Positions 52,074-61,159 of a stretch of DNA of 64,000 nucleotides are shown here, piece by piece. The DNA lies in assembly GCF_052115865.1 (NCBI RefSeq), contig NZ_JBQKME010000013.1, positions 6,021 through 70,020 of the forward strand, in the 5' to 3' direction. The notes beneath the pieces are model-generated. The model saw only the letters and a list, made by a program, of their open reading frames with translations, was not told the origin of the DNA and made no database searches. The position numbers were made by a program, and so were the translations under genes. Numbering within the stretch: the stretch's first letter is position 1; each line of letters opens with the position of its first letter. This DNA is from Fundicoccus_A sp052115865 (GTDB lineage Bacteria; Bacillota; Bacilli; Lactobacillales; Aerococcaceae).

Positions 52074-52852
52074 TCGCGGGGGTAGCAATATCTTTTATTA
52101 TGCCGGTCATTGGTTTGCTGCTTATATTAAGACGCCAATCGCTATTAGCCGATACTCTTTCGCACATTTCTTTAGCAGGAGTAGCGCTAGGAGTATTGCT
52201 AGGAGTCAATCCGACGATAACAACTCTTATTGTTGTCGTTATTGCTTCTATCATTATTGAGTATTTACGCGTTGCCTACCGCAATTATTCGGAAATTTCA
52301 GTTGCGATGATGATGGCAACAGGCATGGCCGTAGCCCTTGTTTTAGTAAGCCTAAATACAGATTCCAGTAATTTTAGGATTGATCAGTATTTATTTGGTT
52401 CGATTATTTTGATTCAAACACAAGAAGTATGGATGTTAGCCATTTTAGCTATTCTCATTATCGTTTTATACATCGTATTTAGAAAACCACTTTATATCTT
52501 GAGCTTTGATGAAGCGACCGCCCATACTAGCGGCTTACCTGTTCGCTTGATGTCAGTTGTGTTTTCGATCATTACCGGTGTTGCGATTTCCATTATCATG
52601 CCAATCATTGGTGCGTTACTCATTTCAGCGCTTATCGTTATTCCGTCTGCGACCGCCATTAAAATTTCAAAAAGTTTTACCCAAACCATTGTGATTGGTA
52701 TCATCATTAATTTGATTGGGATATTTATTGGGATTGCCTTTTCATTTTATTATGGTCTACCTCCTGGAGCAGCCATTACGCTTTGTTTCGTGGCCATTTT
52801 CATCATCGTTTCTATTTTTAATCGTATAGCTTCAAAACCCACAAATAAATAA
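52034..52852 (+). CDS. znuB: Zinc ABC transporter permease
   Basis: 272 aa ABC-3 family permease with seven to eight helices: FIMPVIGLLLILRRQSLLADTLSHISLAGVALG at the N-terminus and DEATAHTSGLPVRLMSVVFSIITG (coupling loop, ~155-178), all hallmarks of ZnuB/AdcB. GAGGAGGGG lies just before the ATG, inside znuC. A terminator (52862-52907) closes the operon. Confidence 0.93.
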   Translation: MEMFQYDFIQRALIAGVAISFIMPVIGLLLILRRQSLLADTLSHISLAGVALGVLLGVNPTITTLIVVVIASIIIEYLRVAYRNYSEISVAMMMATGMAVALVLVSLNTDSSNFRIDQYLFGSIILIQTQEVWMLAILAILIIVLYIVFRKPLYILSFDEATAHTSGLPVRLMSVVFSIITGVAISIIMPIIGALLISALIVIPSATAIKISKSFTQTIVIGIIINLIGIFIGIAFSFYYGLPPGAAITLCFVAIFIIVSIFNRIASKPTNK

Positions 52853-52861
52853 CTCTTTATG

Positions 52862-52907
52862 ATAAGTCAGATTCATCTCAAATGATGTTGTCTGGCTTAT
52901 TTTTTTG
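52862..52907 (+). terminator. Terminator of zinc importer operon
   Basis: Stem ATAAGTCAGA (52862-52871) with TCTGGCTTAT (52891-52900), one G-U pair, followed by T7. Confidence 0.85.
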
Positions 52908-53063
52908 TTCTAAAACGGCTAAAGCTTGAAAGGGTCTTTGCTTGATTTTTAGGCATTAAAATAGCAATATTAAATTGAAAGGAGTAGTTAATTTATTGAC
53001 TTGAATACCTTTCAAATAAGTTTAATTTCTAGTCAAAGAACCTATGATATAAGGAGGAAAGAT

Positions 53064-54679
53064 ATGAAATTCAAATGGTCGCTTCTAATGCTACTTATTG
53101 GAATTGTATTTTTAACTGCATGTGAGGATAAAACTACTACTACCACTTCAACGAATTCAGATGGCGATTTTGCTATTACAGAATATAGTGGACCGACTTT
53201 ATCGATTGTGGTAGGTTCAGAAAATGAAGAACTAGAACCAATCCTTGAAAGCTTTGCTCGTGAAAACAAAAAAATATCACCATGGATTACCTAGGCCCAC
53301 TTGATATTATGCGAATGCTACAAAGCGGTGATATACCCTACGATGCAGTATGGCCAGCCAGCTCTATTTGGCTGACACTAGGTGATACCAATCGTGTACT
53401 AGATCATAGCCAAACGACTTCAATTTCACCCGTTGTATTTGGGATTAAACAATCACTTGCTGAAGAACTTGGTTTCGTTGGCACAGATGTTTACATAGCG
53501 GATATTATTGAAGCGATTGAAAATGACCAATTGAATTTTGCGATGACCTCTGCAACGCAGTCAAACTCTGGAGCTTCAGCTTATATTGGCTTTTTAACTG
53601 TTATCGCAGGTAAAGAGGAAGGGCTGACTTCTGAGGATTTAACTGATGAGGCTGTGAGAGAACAAATTACTACCTTATTATCTGGAGTTAATCGCTCCTC
53701 TGGAAGTTCTAATTGGTTGGTTGATTTATTTTTATCTGGTGGCTATGATGCAATGGTTAACTACGAAACGCTGATTATTCAAACCAATTTAGAACTGGAA
53801 AAGAACAATCAAGAAACTTTGTATATGGTTTATCCAGTGGATGGTTTGTCGCTGAGTGATTCACCGCTTGCTTATGTTGACCATGATAATGATGACATGG
53901 AAGCATTGTTTTTAGAACTTCAGAATTATTTATTAAGTGATGAAGCTCAAAATGAAATTGAAAAAACAGGTAAACGCTCAGCCTATGGGACGATTCGACC
54001 TGAAAATGAAAAAGTTTTTCGTTCTGAATGGGGTATGGATACTGAGCGTGTACTGGCTGCCATAAGATGGCCGCAAGCAGATGTCATAATGGAAGCTTTA
54101 TCGCTGTATCAATCTCAATTTAAAAAGCCAGCTTTAACCATGTATGTCTTAGACTTCTCAGGAAGTATGCATGGCGATGGCTATGATCAAATGATAGCGG
54201 CTTTAGAAGAAGTCCTCATCCCTGAAAATGCCGCTGAGAATTTATTGTTAGGAACAAGTGAAGATTTAACTTATCTCATTCCTTTTGGAAGTGGTGTCTT
54301 AGATGTCGAATCTGAAAAAGGTAATGCTGAAGAATTATATACGGATGCAAAAAGTTATGAATTGTCCGGTTCAACTTACATGTATGAAGGCATTATTGAA
54401 GCTTTAGAACGGCTTGCTTTGGATAACGAAAGTGAACTCGATAAATACAATCCAGCTGTTGTTGTGCTAACAGATGGAATGCCAAATGGAGATAAAGATT
54501 TTCTTGACTTAGAACGTTTTTATAAGGACTATGCCTACGATATTCCTGTTTTCTCAATCATGTTTGGCTCTGCTTCAGATGATGAATTAAGTAAAATTGC
54601 CAATTTAACACGGGCTCGTGTCTTTGATGGGCGGGAGAATTTGATTGAAGCATTTCAACAAGTGAAAGGATACAACTAA
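53064..54679 (+). pseudogene. Lipoprotein with SBP-like and VWA domains, frameshifted at a poly-A run
   Basis: The N-terminal frame (53064-53294) encodes a true lipoprotein signal (LLIGIVFLTAC) and the first strand of a binding-protein fold. It is interrupted by a -1 shift at A7 (53268-53274); adding one A joins it to the frame open to 54679. The joined product (~538 aa) has an SBP-like half (MDYLGPLDIMRML..., DAVWPASSIWL) and a C-terminal VWA domain with MIDAS DFSGSM, STYMYEG and LTDGMPNGD. AAGGAGG precedes ATG 53064. It is broken, slippage-dependent or mis-assembled. Confidence 0.8.
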
Positions 54680-54680
54680 T

Positions 54681-55223
54681 ATGAAAGGACAAGGCAGACA
54701 AAATTTGTTAGCAATGATTAGTTCAATTGTGACGTTTCTAGTGATGTTCTTTATATTGGATTGGCCGATTATCCTAACGGTTGTTTTAGCTATCGCGATT
54801 TTCTTTGGTGTGTTTATGTTAACAAAACCTGTTTTAAAAATAGGTGATATTGAACTGGAGCGTTTAGCCGATGGTATTCAGAATCCACTAATCGCTGAAA
54901 AAGCACAAAGCTTAAGTGGAATTGCCCAAAATATCTTGGATTATTTAGAAGATGCTCCAAAGGAAATCTCGTCATCGCGACATTTTTTGAACTATTATTT
55001 GCCTACAGCCAATAAAATTATCGGAAATTATTTACATTTAAAAAGAGCCAATGTTTCGACCGACAAGTTTAATCTCATCACGGAACGAACGGTAGAATCT
55101 TTGGATTTACTTAATCAGGTCTTTGCTCAGCAAAGAGATAACTATTATAAAGATCAGATGTTAACGTTAGAAGTTGAAACAGAATTACTTGAAAAAACGA
55201 TACGATTGGGAGGAGGTAGTTAA
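54681..55223 (+). CDS. XpaC-family membrane protein
   Basis: 180 aa. Two adjacent N-terminal hydrophobic helices (~8-50) are followed by a helical cytoplasmic region. It matches the XpaC (5-bromo-4-chloroindolyl phosphate hydrolysis) family by pattern, including FLNYYLPTANKIIGNYLHL and KFNLITERTVESLDLLNQVF. XpaC is usually paired with TelA, as here. Its molecular role is unknown, the name coming from a colony-colour assay. It starts 1 base after the preceding stop and overlaps the next ATG by one base (TAATG). Confidence 0.85.
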   Translation: MKGQGRQNLLAMISSIVTFLVMFFILDWPIILTVVLAIAIFFGVFMLTKPVLKIGDIELERLADGIQNPLIAEKAQSLSGIAQNILDYLEDAPKEISSSRHFLNYYLPTANKIIGNYLHLKRANVSTDKFNLITERTVESLDLLNQVFAQQRDNYYKDQMLTLEVETELLEKTIRLGGGS

Positions 55224-56281
55224 TGAAGACACGCTTATGGGGACTCATTGTACTTGTCTTAGTTATTATTTCCGCTGTTGGTTATACTCTGCTTCAAGGG
55301 AATCGACTGGATGAAGTAGAACTAAGAGGGTTTTTAGGAGGAGAAAAGTCAGGCTTATTTAGTAACCCTTAATTTCTTAAGTATATCGATGATGAGTATG
55401 GAATCACATTAAATTACCGCATCGATGGATCCTTTGATATGGTCCAAGGGGATATTGAAGGACAAGATTACTTATTTCCATCCAGTCAGTTAGCTTTAGA
55501 ATTATATCAAGACTTAAATCGCCCCTTGGTTGCCGATGATATTGTTTTAAATACGCCGATTGTTTTATATTCAAGACGTTTAGTGACCAATGCCTTAGAA
55601 AAAGAAGGGGTTGTAACCATTCGTGATGGTGTTCATTATGTTAATATGCAAATGTTAGCGGAAATGATTGTTAACCGAACCTCTTGGGCTGATATCGGAA
55701 TTCCACAACTTTATGGAAATGTTTTGGTCGATACCACAGATCCTAATGCATCCAATTCAGGGAATATGTTTCTAGGCTTACTTGCCAATAGTTTGAATAA
55801 CAACCAAGTTGTTAACGAAAATACCGTCAATGATATCTTGCCGAAAATAAAAGATATTTACCAAGCCATTGGTTTTATGCAAACAACATCATCTGATATG
55901 TTCAAACAATTTTTACGCCAAGGAGTTGGCGCCTATCCTATTATTGCAGGTTATGAAAATCAGTTGCTTGAATTTTCAAAATTACAACCGGATGTTTACG
56001 AACAAGTGCGTGATCAAATTGTGATTTTATATCCTGAGCCAACAGTTTGGTCATCACACGTATTAATCGGCTTAACTGATCAAAGTGAAGTGCTCATAGA
56101 TGCCTTAATAGATAGAAAAGTTCAAGATATAGCTTGGCGTGAACATGGCTTTAGAACAGTTGTCTCAGGAGCTAATAATGAAGCTGTCTTTGACACTCCA
56201 GGAATAGCGACTGAAGTGACCCAAATTATGCCCATGCCAGATATTGATACGATGCTTTTGTTAATGGACGCTATTAAATAA
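55223..56281 (+). pseudogene. Membrane-anchored SBP-like protein with premature in-frame stop
   Basis: The frame opens at ATG 55223 after GGAGG, with one N-terminal membrane helix (~7-24), and is closed by TAA at 55370-55372 after 49 residues (SGLFSNP-stop-FLKYIDDEYGI). It then continues in the same frame to 56281. Without that stop the protein would be 352 aa: anchor plus a binding-protein-like extracytoplasmic domain with DPNASNSGNMFLGLLAN and YPEPTVWSSHVLIGLT. A GAA to TAA change explains the break. A downstream piece beginning at 55439 has no ribosome site. Confidence 0.85.
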
Positions 56282-56307
56282 AATAAATATCAAAGGGGAC
56301 ATACTCG

Positions 56308-57453
56308 ATGAGCGAAAATAGTGAAATTACACTCGATAATTTGATGAAAAACAATCTAAAAGCACAAGCCCAAGTCAATCCAAATGAAATAACTGCTGAA
56401 GTTGAACGCCAAGTAGCCACGCTTTCTAATGAAGAACGGCAACGGGTCAATGAAATTAAAACATCGATTAACTTGCAAGATAGTCAATTGCTTAGTATTT
56501 ATGGAAGTAATTCACAAAAAAATTTAGCACAGTTTAGTGAACAAATTTTATCCGAAGTGCGTAGTAAAGATGTGGGTGAAATTGGTACATTAATGTCAGA
56601 TTTAATGGTTAAAGTCCGTGACTTAGATATAGCAAACATTGATGATGGCGGTTTTTTATCGAAAATCCCTTTTTTAAATAATGCTAAGCGTATAGTAGAA
56701 AGATATTTAGCCAAATATGACGTCATGGAAACACAAATTGATAAAATCCAAGCCTCGTTAGAAGCCGGACGCATGGAGCTACTTAAAGATATTGGTACAT
56801 TCGATAAACTGTATGAGAAAAATGTGGAATACTTCAATGAGTTACAATTGTATATTGTAGCAGGTGAAGAAAAAATCACTGAAATGCGAGAAGAAACTTT
56901 ACCAAAATTATTTGAACAAGCCCAGGCGAGTGGCGATCCGATGGCTGTACAAGTCGTGAATGATTTTAATGAAACCATCAATCGATTTGAAAAGAAAATA
57001 TTTGATTTAAAAACATCTAAAACAATGGCCATTCAAACGGCTCCACAAATTAAATTGATTCAAAATAATGATAAATTGTTAGTGGATAAAGTAACGGATG
57101 CGATAAATAACACCATCCCTTTATGGAAATTACAAGTGGTGATTGCTTTAGGAATGCAAAAACAAGGTCAAGTCCTCCAAATGCAAAAAGACGTATCAGA
57201 TACAACCAATGAATTGCTCAAACGGAATTCAGCCAGTCTAAAACAAAATACCTTAGACGTTGCAAGAGAATCTGAGCGTTCGACGATTGATATTGAAACC
57301 TTGAAAAAGGTCAATGAAGATCTTATTTCAACAATCGAAGAAAGCTTAGAAATCCAAGAAAATGCTAAGAAAGCTCGTTTTGAAGCTGCCATAGAATTAG
57401 AGAAAATTGAGTCAGACTTACAAGCGACCTTATTAAAGACGATTAAATTTTAG
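56308..57453 (+). CDS. TelA-family toxic anion resistance protein
   Basis: 381 aa, highly charged and alpha-helical, no membrane segment. It has the TelA/YaaN pattern: LLSIYGSNSQKNLAQFSEQIL, DVGEIGTLMSDLMVKVRDLD, KIPFLNNAKRIVERYLAKYD and VIALGMQKQGQVLQMQKDVSDTTNELL. TelA proteins are linked to tellurite, cell-envelope and antibiotic stress tolerance, but their biochemistry is unclear. It closes a four-gene unit with a lipoprotein/VWA protein, XpaC and an SBP-like protein. GGGG precedes the ATG. Confidence 0.92.
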   Translation: MSENSEITLDNLMKNNLKAQAQVNPNEITAEVERQVATLSNEERQRVNEIKTSINLQDSQLLSIYGSNSQKNLAQFSEQILSEVRSKDVGEIGTLMSDLMVKVRDLDIANIDDGGFLSKIPFLNNAKRIVERYLAKYDVMETQIDKIQASLEAGRMELLKDIGTFDKLYEKNVEYFNELQLYIVAGEEKITEMREETLPKLFEQAQASGDPMAVQVVNDFNETINRFEKKIFDLKTSKTMAIQTAPQIKLIQNNDKLLVDKVTDAINNTIPLWKLQVVIALGMQKQGQVLQMQKDVSDTTNELLKRNSASLKQNTLDVARESERSTIDIETLKKVNEDLISTIEESLEIQENAKKARFEAAIELEKIESDLQATLLKTIKF

Positions 57454-57475
57454 AAAATAAATAAATAAATTCATT

Positions 57476-57511
57476 CCCCTGCATCAAAAAAGCAATCAAT
57501 TGATATAGGGG
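57476..57511 (+). terminator. Terminator-like hairpin after telA
   Basis: CCCCT (57476-57480) and ATCAA (57483-57487) pair with TTGAT (57500-57504) and AGGGG (57507-57511), then a T-rich tail. Confidence 0.6.
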
Positions 57512-57515
57512 TGTT

Positions 57516-57529
57516 ATTTTCCGAACTTT
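57516..57529 (+). promoter_or_regulatory. PurBox upstream of purR
   Basis: ATTTTCCGAACTTT matches the Firmicute PurR site (AWWWCCGAACWWT). It lies ~75 bases before purR, consistent with autoregulation. A degenerate second copy (CCGTAATT) precedes glmU near 58463. Confidence 0.75.
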
Positions 57530-57601
57530 ACTATCAATTTATATCTAAATGTTAAGTTTTTTGCTATAATAGAAGGAGAAATTGATGGAGGGAAATGTGT
57601 T

Positions 57602-58438
57602 ATGAGTCAAGCAACCAAAGTAAGACGCAATCATCGCTTAGTATATATTACTCAGTATTTAACCCAGCGTCCAAATCAATTAGTTCATTTGTCATATTTT
57701 GCTGATTATTTTAATTGTGCTAAATCATCTATTAGTGAAGATCTAGATTATATCCGTGGTGTGTTATCTGAAAATCAAATGGGAACGATTAAAACAATTT
57801 CTGGGGTATCAGGAGGAGTCCTATATCAACCGATGGTTGGAGAGACTGAAGCCCAGCAATTAATTCAAACACTTTTCCAACAACTTAAAACAGGTAAACG
57901 CATTTTACCGGGTAATTATATTTATTTAACCGATATTTTACAACAGCCTTCATTAGTTCATTCTATTGCTAAAAAAATTGCGTCAGTTTATCAAGATAGA
58001 GGCATTGACGTGGTTGTAACGATTGAAACTAAAGGAATTGGACTAGCTGCGGCAGTGGCTCACTTTTTAAATGTCGATTATTTAGTGGTTCGTAGAGATT
58101 CTCAGGATACAGAAGGCTCAACCATTTCAACGAATTTTGTATCGGGAATCCACAGGACTGTTAAAAAAATGGAATTAAGTAAATCAAGCTTAAAAGCAGA
58201 CAGCAAAGTTCTCATCGTCGATGATTTTATGCGTAATGGGGGAACGATGGAAGGTTTAGTTAATTTAATGCATGAATTTGATTGCTATGTCGATAGCATT
58301 TGTGTGTTAGTGGATAACTCTCCGGAGTTGCAAACCAACTTACCCGACTATCAATCGTTAATAAAAGTTGAAATAGTTTATGACCAAGAAAGTAGTAAAT
58401 TTGTCTTGGCAGTAGAAAAAGGAACAATATTTATTTAG
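57602..58438 (+). CDS. purR: Purine operon regulator PurR
   Basis: 278 aa. An N-terminal winged helix (RLVYITQYLTQRPNQLVHL, HFADYFNCAKSSISEDL) is followed by a phosphoribosyltransferase-fold sensor with the PRPP loop VLIVDDFMRNGGTMEG (~207). PurR binds PRPP and controls purine synthesis and salvage genes. The PurBox just upstream suggests self-control. It precedes glmU and prs; prs makes PRPP, the very effector sensed by PurR. GGAGGG precedes the ATG. Confidence 0.96.
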   Translation: MSQATKVRRNHRLVYITQYLTQRPNQLVHLSYFADYFNCAKSSISEDLDYIRGVLSENQMGTIKTISGVSGGVLYQPMVGETEAQQLIQTLFQQLKTGKRILPGNYIYLTDILQQPSLVHSIAKKIASVYQDRGIDVVVTIETKGIGLAAAVAHFLNVDYLVVRRDSQDTEGSTISTNFVSGIHRTVKKMELSKSSLKADSKVLIVDDFMRNGGTMEGLVNLMHEFDCYVDSICVLVDNSPELQTNLPDYQSLIKVEIVYDQESSKFVLAVEKGTIFI

Positions 58439-58529
58439 AATAGTATGTTGGTGTTTAATTGTCCGTAATTTTCTACTATAATATAGATGCATTTAATTAA
58501 ATGATGTATATCACATAAGGGGTGTTTTG

Positions 58530-59900
58530 ATGAGGAAACGAATGGCTGTCGTGTTAGCTGCTGGTAAAGGAACGAGAATGAAGTCTCAATTACCAAAGAT
58601 GCTTCATGCAATCAATGGTTTGTCGATGGTTGAACACGTTGTTCGCGCCGTTCAACAGAACCATGTTGAAGACATAGTATCCATTGTTGGCTATGGAGCT
58701 GATCAAGTTGAAGCTACTTTAGGTTCATCTTCAAGTTATGCTTTTCAGGCTGAACAATTAGGAACAGGCCATGCTGTTTTACAAGCGAAGGATTTATTGA
58801 TTGATAAAGAAGGAAGTACTTTAGTCATATGTGGGGACACACCATTATTAACGAGTGAAACTCTAAATAAATTATTTGAAACACATGAAAATTCATCAAG
58901 TTCAGCGACTGTTTTAACGGCCATTGTAGGAGATTCTACGGGTTATGGACGTGTGATTCGTGACGAGAATCAAACAGTTGTCAAAATTGTTGAACAAAAG
59001 GATGCGAATGCATCAGAGTTAGCTGTGAGAGAAATCAATACAGGGACTTATGTTTTTGACAATCAAAAACTCTTTAAAGCATTGGAGAAAGTAACCAATG
59101 ATAATGCACAAGGTGAGTATTATTTACCAGATGTCATCGAAATTATGAAAAATGATGGAGATACTGTTTCGGCACACATTTTAGAAGATATGAATGAAGC
59201 CATTGGTGTTAATGATCGTGTTGCCTTAGCCAAAGCCGGTCAAATCTTAACCAAACGAATTAATGATTACCATATGCGTAATGGGATAACCTTAGTAAAT
59301 CCTACGAATACATACATCGAAGTTGATGTTGAAATTGGTCAAGATACGATAATTGAAGCAGGTGTGAGCCTAAAAGGTAAAACAACGATAGGTTCAAATT
59401 GTGTTATTGGCTCTAATTCGGAAATCGATAGCAGTGTGATTGCCGATTATGTTGCAATCAAACAGTCGGTCATCGAATATTCACAAATTGCTGAAAAAGT
59501 TACTATCGGTCCTTTTGCTCATCTTAGACCTCAATCAGTGATTGGTGAAGAGGTTCATATTGGGAACTTTGTTGAAGTTAAAAACAGCAATGTCGGAGCC
59601 AAAACTAAAGCAGGCCACCTAACATATATCGGAGATGCGGATATCGGTCAAGATGTTAATGTAGGCTGTGGAACAATTTTTGTTAACTATGATGGGAAAC
59701 ATAAGCACCGTTCTAAAGTAGGTGACAATGCATTTATTGGCTGTAATGCTAATATTGTGGCCCCTGTCGAAGTTGGAAATCGTGCTTTTGTTGCAGCAGG
59801 GGCTACCATAACAAAAAATGTTGAAGATGAAGCTTTAGCCATTTCACGTGTTGATCAAAAAAATATACCAAACTATTGGGAAAAACTTCAAAACAAATAA
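58530..59900 (+). CDS. glmU: Bifunctional GlmU (GlcN-1-P acetyltransferase / GlcNAc-1-P uridylyltransferase)
   Basis: 456 aa. The N-terminal nucleotidyltransferase begins LAAGKGTRMKSQLPKMLH, with GTGHAVLQAKD and CGDTPLL; the C-terminal half is a left-handed beta-helix of hexapeptide repeats (IGSNCVIGSNSEI, IGPFAHLRPQS, acetyltransferase residues in KAGHLTYIGDADIG and CGTIFVNYDGKHKH). It makes UDP-GlcNAc for wall synthesis. The start is the ATG at 58530, 7 bases after AAGGGG; the TTG just before it is less likely. Confidence 0.97.
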   Translation: MRKRMAVVLAAGKGTRMKSQLPKMLHAINGLSMVEHVVRAVQQNHVEDIVSIVGYGADQVEATLGSSSSYAFQAEQLGTGHAVLQAKDLLIDKEGSTLVICGDTPLLTSETLNKLFETHENSSSSATVLTAIVGDSTGYGRVIRDENQTVVKIVEQKDANASELAVREINTGTYVFDNQKLFKALEKVTNDNAQGEYYLPDVIEIMKNDGDTVSAHILEDMNEAIGVNDRVALAKAGQILTKRINDYHMRNGITLVNPTNTYIEVDVEIGQDTIIEAGVSLKGKTTIGSNCVIGSNSEIDSSVIADYVAIKQSVIEYSQIAEKVTIGPFAHLRPQSVIGEEVHIGNFVEVKNSNVGAKTKAGHLTYIGDADIGQDVNVGCGTIFVNYDGKHKHRSKVGDNAFIGCNANIVAPVEVGNRAFVAAGATITKNVEDEALAISRVDQKNIPNYWEKLQNK

Positions 59901-59919
59901 TTAATTGGAGGATAAAAAA

Positions 59920-60903
59920 GTGCGCGCACAATCATATAAAGACTCGAGTTTGAAAATTTTTTCACTACGTTCTAATGAACCCTTGGCAGCTAAAATTGCT
60001 GAAGAAGTTGGAGTGGAACTGGGAAAAATCTCTATCTCACATTTTGCGGATGGTGAAATTAAGGTAAACATTGAAGAAAGTATCCGTGGTGATAATGTTT
60101 ATATCGTTCAATCAACCTCATATCCGGTGAATGATAATTTGGTTGAATTACTCATCACTATCGATGCATTAAAAAGAGCCAGTGCAAAGACAATTAACGT
60201 TGTCATTCCATATTATGGCTATGCTCGTCAAGACCGCAAGGCAAATTCAAGAGAGCCAATTACAGCTAAGTTAGTTTCAAATATGATTACTGTAGCTGGA
60301 GCAACACGTGTTTTAGCTTTAGACTTGCACGCTGCTCAAATTCAAGGTTTCTTTGATATTCCTCTAGACCACTTAGTAGGCGCTCCGCTATTAGCTAACT
60401 ATTTCATTCAACATCAATTAGAAGGTGATGGAGTGGTTGTCGTTTCACCTGATCACGGTGGAGTAACGCGCGCAAGAAAATTAGCGGAATTTTTAAAATC
60501 ACCCATTGCGATTATTGATAAGCGTCGTCCGAAAGATAATGTAGCGGAAGTCATGAGTATTATCGGAGAAGTTGAAGGTAAAACATGTATTTTAATCGAT
60601 GATATGATTGATACTGCTGGTACCATCACTTTAGGAGCACAAGCTTTAATTGACAAAGGGGCAAAAGAAGTTTATGCATGTTGTACACATGCGGTCTTCT
60701 CAAATCCGGCGATTGAACGTCTAGAAGCTTCGCCTATTAAAAAAGTTGTCGTAACAGATTCAATTTTATTGGACGAAAGCAAGAAAATGGACAAATTAGA
60801 TACCGTTTCAGTGGCTCAATTGATGGCAGAAGCCATTATAAGAATCCATGAAAATCGTTCAGTTAGCCCATTATTTAATGAGAAATTCAAAATTATTGAG
60901 TAA
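59920..60903 (+). CDS. prs: Ribose-phosphate pyrophosphokinase
   Basis: 327 aa PRPP synthetase: flexible loop GYARQDRKANSREPITAK (~97-115), metal site DLHAAQIQGFFDIPLDHL, and the PRPP-binding motif LIDDMIDTAGTI (~222). The start is a GTG at 59920, 8 bases after GGAGG; the TTG at 59905 lies before that site. The glmU-prs pair is classic in Firmicutes. PRPP feeds purine, pyrimidine, His, Trp and NAD synthesis and is sensed by the neighbouring PurR. Confidence 0.97.
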   Translation: MRAQSYKDSSLKIFSLRSNEPLAAKIAEEVGVELGKISISHFADGEIKVNIEESIRGDNVYIVQSTSYPVNDNLVELLITIDALKRASAKTINVVIPYYGYARQDRKANSREPITAKLVSNMITVAGATRVLALDLHAAQIQGFFDIPLDHLVGAPLLANYFIQHQLEGDGVVVVSPDHGGVTRARKLAEFLKSPIAIIDKRRPKDNVAEVMSIIGEVEGKTCILIDDMIDTAGTITLGAQALIDKGAKEVYACCTHAVFSNPAIERLEASPIKKVVVTDSILLDESKKMDKLDTVSVAQLMAEAIIRIHENRSVSPLFNEKFKIIE

Positions 60904-60912
60904 AAATAATCT

Positions 60913-60943
60913 AAGCCAAGGAGAAACTTTCCTTGGCTTTTTT
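60913..60943 (+). terminator. Terminator of glmU-prs
   Basis: Perfect stem AAGCCAAGG (60913-60921) with CCTTGGCTT (60931-60939), then a T run. Confidence 0.93.
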
Positions 60944-61159
60944 ATGGATGAAATATTTAATGGTTTAATTCATATAAAATATTAAAATCAAAAAAATGTT
61001 ATCATTCAATTCATTCATAAATTCATCATTTATCAATTAAATAAAGTGTTGGACAAAATAACTTATTTTTATTTAGAATTGTAGCTAAACCAACGGATTA
61101 CCGCTATAATAGGCATGTAGTGTTTTCAAATACTTTTATGTATCGAGAGGAGGGGTTAA

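Noticed and set aside
56499..57032. 177-residue minus-strand ORF inside telA
   Set aside because: Shadow of the telA reading frame; composition and lack of ribosome site argue against a gene.
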